Source: Platynereis dumerilii | Lineage: Eukaryota; Annelida; Polychaeta; Phyllodocida; Nereididae | Reading direction: 5' to 3' | Length of the DNA: 64,000 nucleotides | Assembly (NCBI GenBank): GCA_026936325.1 | Contig: JAPTHN010000003.1 | Coordinates: forward strand, 64,306,692 to 64,370,691 | Part shown: positions 60,044 to 64,000 of the stretch, piece by piece | Numbering within the stretch: position 1 is the first letter of the stretch | How the letters are laid out: each line of letters opens with the position of its first letter | The notes under the pieces: generated by a model | What the model was told of the DNA's origin: nothing | What the model saw: the letters and a program-made list of their open reading frames with translations, nothing else | The model's database searches: none | Made by a program: the position numbers and the translations under genes

Positions 60044-63000
60044 AGATGGTTGCATGCACACTTTGATGCGATTAAAATTCTTGCAGTCAATACATTGCTT
60101 TCAAAGTGATATCAGACTGGCAATTTAACATATGGCCAAGCAGCAACTGGGTCAACATGTTGTCATTGTTGGAGATGATGCAATGCCTCTCCAAAGTATA
60201 TTATATTGAATACTCTGTCACAGATGAGACTTCTCTTGGTGAGGTTTTGTTGTCGAACTGATGACGAAGGGAACATTAGATTCAAACAGATTTCCTGCTC
60301 CAGGAGAAGTTTACTCTGGATCATTCGTTTGTGCTTCTGGAGTAGACCTGAGGCTCAAGAGCAGCTCTGATCTTCCCATATTCAGACCTATGAAAAAGTC
60401 AGTAAATGGGAATATCCTCCTAAGTCCTGACATAGGATTTGTAGCATGTATTTCTTTAGCCTGAATATAAATATTAGTGCTGTCTGCTTTCCATTGATGC
60501 TGACTGCTGTACTTTCACTGAAGCAATTAAAGCGATCAATTAGCTTCTTATGGAATGTGTTAATTGCCTTGAATTAACATTTTGTGTACTCTTTTTAAGT
60601 AATCCTGTATGTTCAATTTGGATGAAATTTTTTATTGTCCTTTATCATGGGTAGAAAACCTCAGAGTAGAAACATCGCTTCCAGAGTAGATGGAGTCTAA
60701 TTAACCTAATGTGGTTAAAGTTTCTGTTCCTTAGTCGAACGTAAAGAAGGCTTCTTTATAGTAGGGATGACAGACCATTTCTAATAAATGAACTAAAATA
60801 ATAATTTTTGGTGCAGAGGCGTGCACTATGATTTTGTGATGAAGAATCAGCCAAAAAAATGTTTCTAACGTTGAAATTAACCTCGCTGTGCTTTATTTAA
60901 CAACATGAAGTCTAGGCGCTAAGAAGCAAATGAAAACGCCCAACTATAAAAAAATGACACCATGACCATAAATGCCTGCAAAATCATTTAAGAATTACTT
61001 TCTTGTGTTTATTTGAATGCTGGACTGATATACTAACAAGTAACAAAGGCAAAAAGATTACAGTATCAAAGTCTCATCATCTACAATAGCACAAAGTATG
61101 TAATGTCTATAGCAAAAATACCGACTTTTTTTATTCAAAAAAGTTATGACAACAGCTTACACTTGACCTTCGTTTGAATGAGGGGGACTTTCATGAATCT
61201 TTATGTGTTTATGGTATTCATAAATTTGAATCGTATAACATGCTAAGAATGATTTTTTGGGGGGGGGGGTAATTACCCTAAAGGGGGTAAATAGCTATAA
61301 CTCTGATTGACTGGGACGTTGTATTTTTTTTTAAGTTTTCGAATTGTTAGTATGTTGACTTGGATACATAGTGCAGGTACAATTTTGATATATCTTGGGT
61401 AATTTACTCTCATAATCAAGGTTGAAAGGGTTGAATATTCATATTTAGTATTTTTGTGTTTTTAATGGTATATTTGGCAGTTTCAAATCTTGTCTTTACA
61501 TTAACTAGGTAGACATTTTTGTTTTTAGATAATCTTTCAACGAAATGGGTTGAATGGCTGCAGGGTTAACTTGTGATTGACTTGCCTACCTTTACACTAT
61601 CGATCTTAATGGATAAAAAAATTTAGTTTTTAGTAATTCACCGTCTAATCGGTGAAGGACTATAATCATAGTGCCATGAATTGGTCGTTTACTCCAAATT
61701 TTGCAAAGGAAAATAGGCCTGTCTTTTGGGAATATAAATTCTAAAGGCCACAAATTTGTATTGTCACAGCAAAGAATAGTTACATATGCTTTAAAAAAAC
61801 CCACTTTTTTAGACAGGAAAAAAATCGACTCCATTGCTTTTCTGAATATTAACTGTACCATACAGTAATGATGTTTTGACAAGATTGATCTATTTATGAA
61901 TTAAAAAGGTGGGGTCCCCCTAACTCATTTTTGCTGTGGGAAGCTATTTCACATGAAAGAGTAGCCATTTTTGGAAAGAAATATCCCTAAAATCAAATTT
62001 TGCTTGACTTTGAATAGATGTCTTGATTATGTCATAATGGATTATTTTGGGTAAAAACAACTCTTTTAATCTACAAAAATACTATACTAAGAAATGTATT
62101 GATATTTTGGGCAATTTATAGAACTTAAAAGAATGACCACCAGGTGTCAGTCTCCATTGCCCTCAACTGGAAGCTGAGGTCAGGTCAAAAACTGGGTTGT
62201 GCTTCCTCTCTACGGCCTCTAAAAATTCCGCAAAGGCTACAGAATATTTCATGAGAATATTGACTTTCTTCAAATACCAAAATGATGTATGTCTCTTAAA
62301 TATTCCATGTCAATTCTTACTTCCAAAGTTTTTAATTCAATTTTTTTAATGCAACAAATGTAAACACGAGAACAAAATATTGAAAAACAGCAAGCTTATA
62401 TATCTTAGAAACAGATTCCATCAAATTTCAAAAAGTTCTAAACTGTTTTCAATGCAAAAAAGCCCGTAAAGTGAGACAACTATGAACTGAGATTTTAGGT
62501 GTCATTTTTTCTTCACTAGAAGCAAAATTGCGATCAGCTCCACCTAGCAGGTTTTGGCATCCCTATTTATAGTAGTCTTTTTTAAAGGGCCACAGTCATG
62601 CACTTTTTTTTATTTGATCTATAAATGAAACCTTATTTTTCATACGCATTGACACAGTCACTCACGTATTAATGTCGCCAAAAGTCCAATAAAGCAAATA
62701 TTCATTCTCGATCTTTGGCCTAAGAGATGGGACAATTAAAAGCGACCCCTTTTGAATAATTAGCAAGGTGCCACGTCAGGCTGGGCAAAAAGTAAACAAA
62801 ATGGCAATTAATCAAATGCAAGAGATGGCAGCAGCTTACAGTCAATGACCACAGAGACCAAAAAACTCAGGTATGATTGCCATGATATGATTGCATGGCC
62901 AGTGGTCACTCCTGACTGTGGGCTTGAGAGAAGGAGGGGGGTCCACCCAGCCCTACGTCATGCATATTGAATTGGCCAGCTGACTGGCAGTCCACTAAGA

Positions 63001-63532
63001 AGGCCAAAAACCACTTTTTCAGAGGTCCTTTGCAAAGTGTACACTTCGCAAAAATCTTTTTAAACTATCTTTGTGTGCTTATAAGACTCAATTTTAGCAG
63101 GGAAAGGTGTTTTTATTGAAAGTCGGGATTTGATGAGTGTGTGCCTTTAAGTTCAATTTTCTTACAGAGGAAATTAATGTAGATCAGTGTATACGCGTAT
63201 TTCGAAGTGGTCTCATGCAGAAGATTGTCCCATTATCGAGTGGTCTGGTACATCATTAATTACCTGGCCAAATCATAGAATTGTCTATCATTCTAATGCG
63301 GGATTTTAGTTTTCTTATCAAGCCAGTCTATCTCTCTCTCTCACCCTCTTTCTCGAGTTTCTGGTTTGCTCACCCAACTTTTTATTTGGAACAGTACTTT
63401 TAGATCTGTTAATTTTTTCATTTTGGTCAGGGCACCTATGTGTACTCAAATTTCATGACTGCTGGTTGATATTTCATCTTGCATCATACCAGATAACATA
63501 ATTCTCGCTTGAGAAATCTTTGGCGTCAAAAC
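60044..63532. other. No recognisable gene
   Basis: AT-rich sequence with a diverged inverted fragment of element D at about 61,255-61,570. Short ORFs on both strands show no known domain. Confidence 0.5.
61255..61570 (+). mobile_element. Diverged element D fragment, opposite orientation
   Basis: Contains GGGGTAATTACCC, then GGGGGTAAATAGCTATAA and CTGATTGACTGGGACG, the reverse complement of the D subunit at 19,040-19,380. It shows that the D family is dispersed beyond the cluster. Confidence 0.6.
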
Positions 63533-63576
63533 AGGGGGCAACCGGAGTTGAACCGGTGACCTCTCGATCTGCAGTC
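63533..63576 (-). pseudogene. tRNA-Cys half-copy
   Basis: Only the 3' 44 nt of tRNA-Cys remain, ending inside the anticodon loop at TGCAGTC. The flanking sequence on both sides matches the copy-2 locus, so this is a duplicated locus that lost the 5' half of the tRNA. Confidence 0.9.
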
Positions 63577-64000
63577 AATACACTGCTTTTAAAGTGAAAA
63601 CTAAGTGAAATATCAGCCTGGCGACACAACATATGGCCAAATTAGCAGCTGGGTCAATAGTGTTGATAGAGACACACAGTGCTTCTCAAAAAGTACATAT
63701 TCATGATATTACTGGAATTTCCTGAGCTAATTATTACATGATTGAAACGGTTAATGGCAGAGTGTCAAAATATTTCTGAGGCGCATTAATTGCTTGAAAA
63801 TTTTGATTATTTTACTGATTATTTGTTACTGAAAGAAAATCAATTTCGATATGTTTCACTCAGGATGGTAGTAGATGTGATCTGACTACTCATCTCACTA
63901 AGACCTGTGAACATATGTGTATAATCCGGCTTACATGACTAGGCAGCTAAGCAGGATGGCAACTGAAGATTGGAATTAGTCAAATTGTTTTAAAAGGAGA
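63577..64000. other. Duplicated flank of the tRNA-Cys locus, then no gene
   Basis: 63,577-63,690 matches the flank of tRNA copy 2 (CAACATATGGCCAA, CTGGGTCAA). Nothing else recognised to the window end. Confidence 0.6.

Overview
The window is eukaryotic, intron-rich, AT-rich and heavily loaded with transposable elements. Nuclear protein genes with GT-AG introns, an Integrator subunit, a mitochondrial amidotransferase with a transit peptide, tRNA-derived SINEs, hAT-type MITEs and a CR1-like LINE point to a marine invertebrate. The frequent AGGCCTA word and the repeat types make a deuterostome, probably an echinoderm, my best guess; the sequence alone does not prove it.

Layout. (1) 1-24.1 kb is a gene-free cluster of related non-coding repeats, called here A, B, C, D and E, plus short hairpin modules. 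They are nearly all in one orientation and joined through (AAT)n tracts. Read on the minus strand, A, B, C/A and D elements start with TC and finish with a hairpin followed within about 4-11 nt by CTAG and a T. That is the architecture of Helitron-like rolling-circle transposons. They carry 12-bp minisatellites, many copies of TCAAGGTCA and head-to-tail tandem copies. One C/A composite is split by a 2.05-kb insert (7.84-9.89 kb). (2) 25.18-36.98 kb, minus strand: 19 coding exons of INTS8 (Integrator subunit 8), from the start codon to about three quarters of the protein. The last quarter is not seen, so the left-hand repeat cluster probably lies in a very long INTS8 intron. (3) 37.37-42.30 kb, plus strand: a gene divergent from INTS8 across about 390 bp. 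Its product joins a CxxC zinc motif, an F-box and an E2-like UBC domain whose catalytic cysteine is glycine. (4) 43.50-59.28 kb, plus strand: a complete 11-exon GATB gene (530 codons). Its 8-kb fourth intron holds a CR1-like LINE with a long open ORF2. (5) 56.9-63.6 kb: two tRNA-Cys(GCA) genes and one half-copy on the minus strand, then repeat-rich DNA without recognisable protein genes.

The introns record layered insertion: a SINE holding a hAT element, which itself holds a Harbinger-like MITE and a second hAT, all with matching target-site duplications; a hAT and a Mutator-like MITE in the F-box/E2 gene; and tRNA-derived SINEs throughout. Exon coordinates come from reading splice sites and protein similarity by eye. 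The F-box/E2 first exon and INTS8 exons 5/6 are the least certain.
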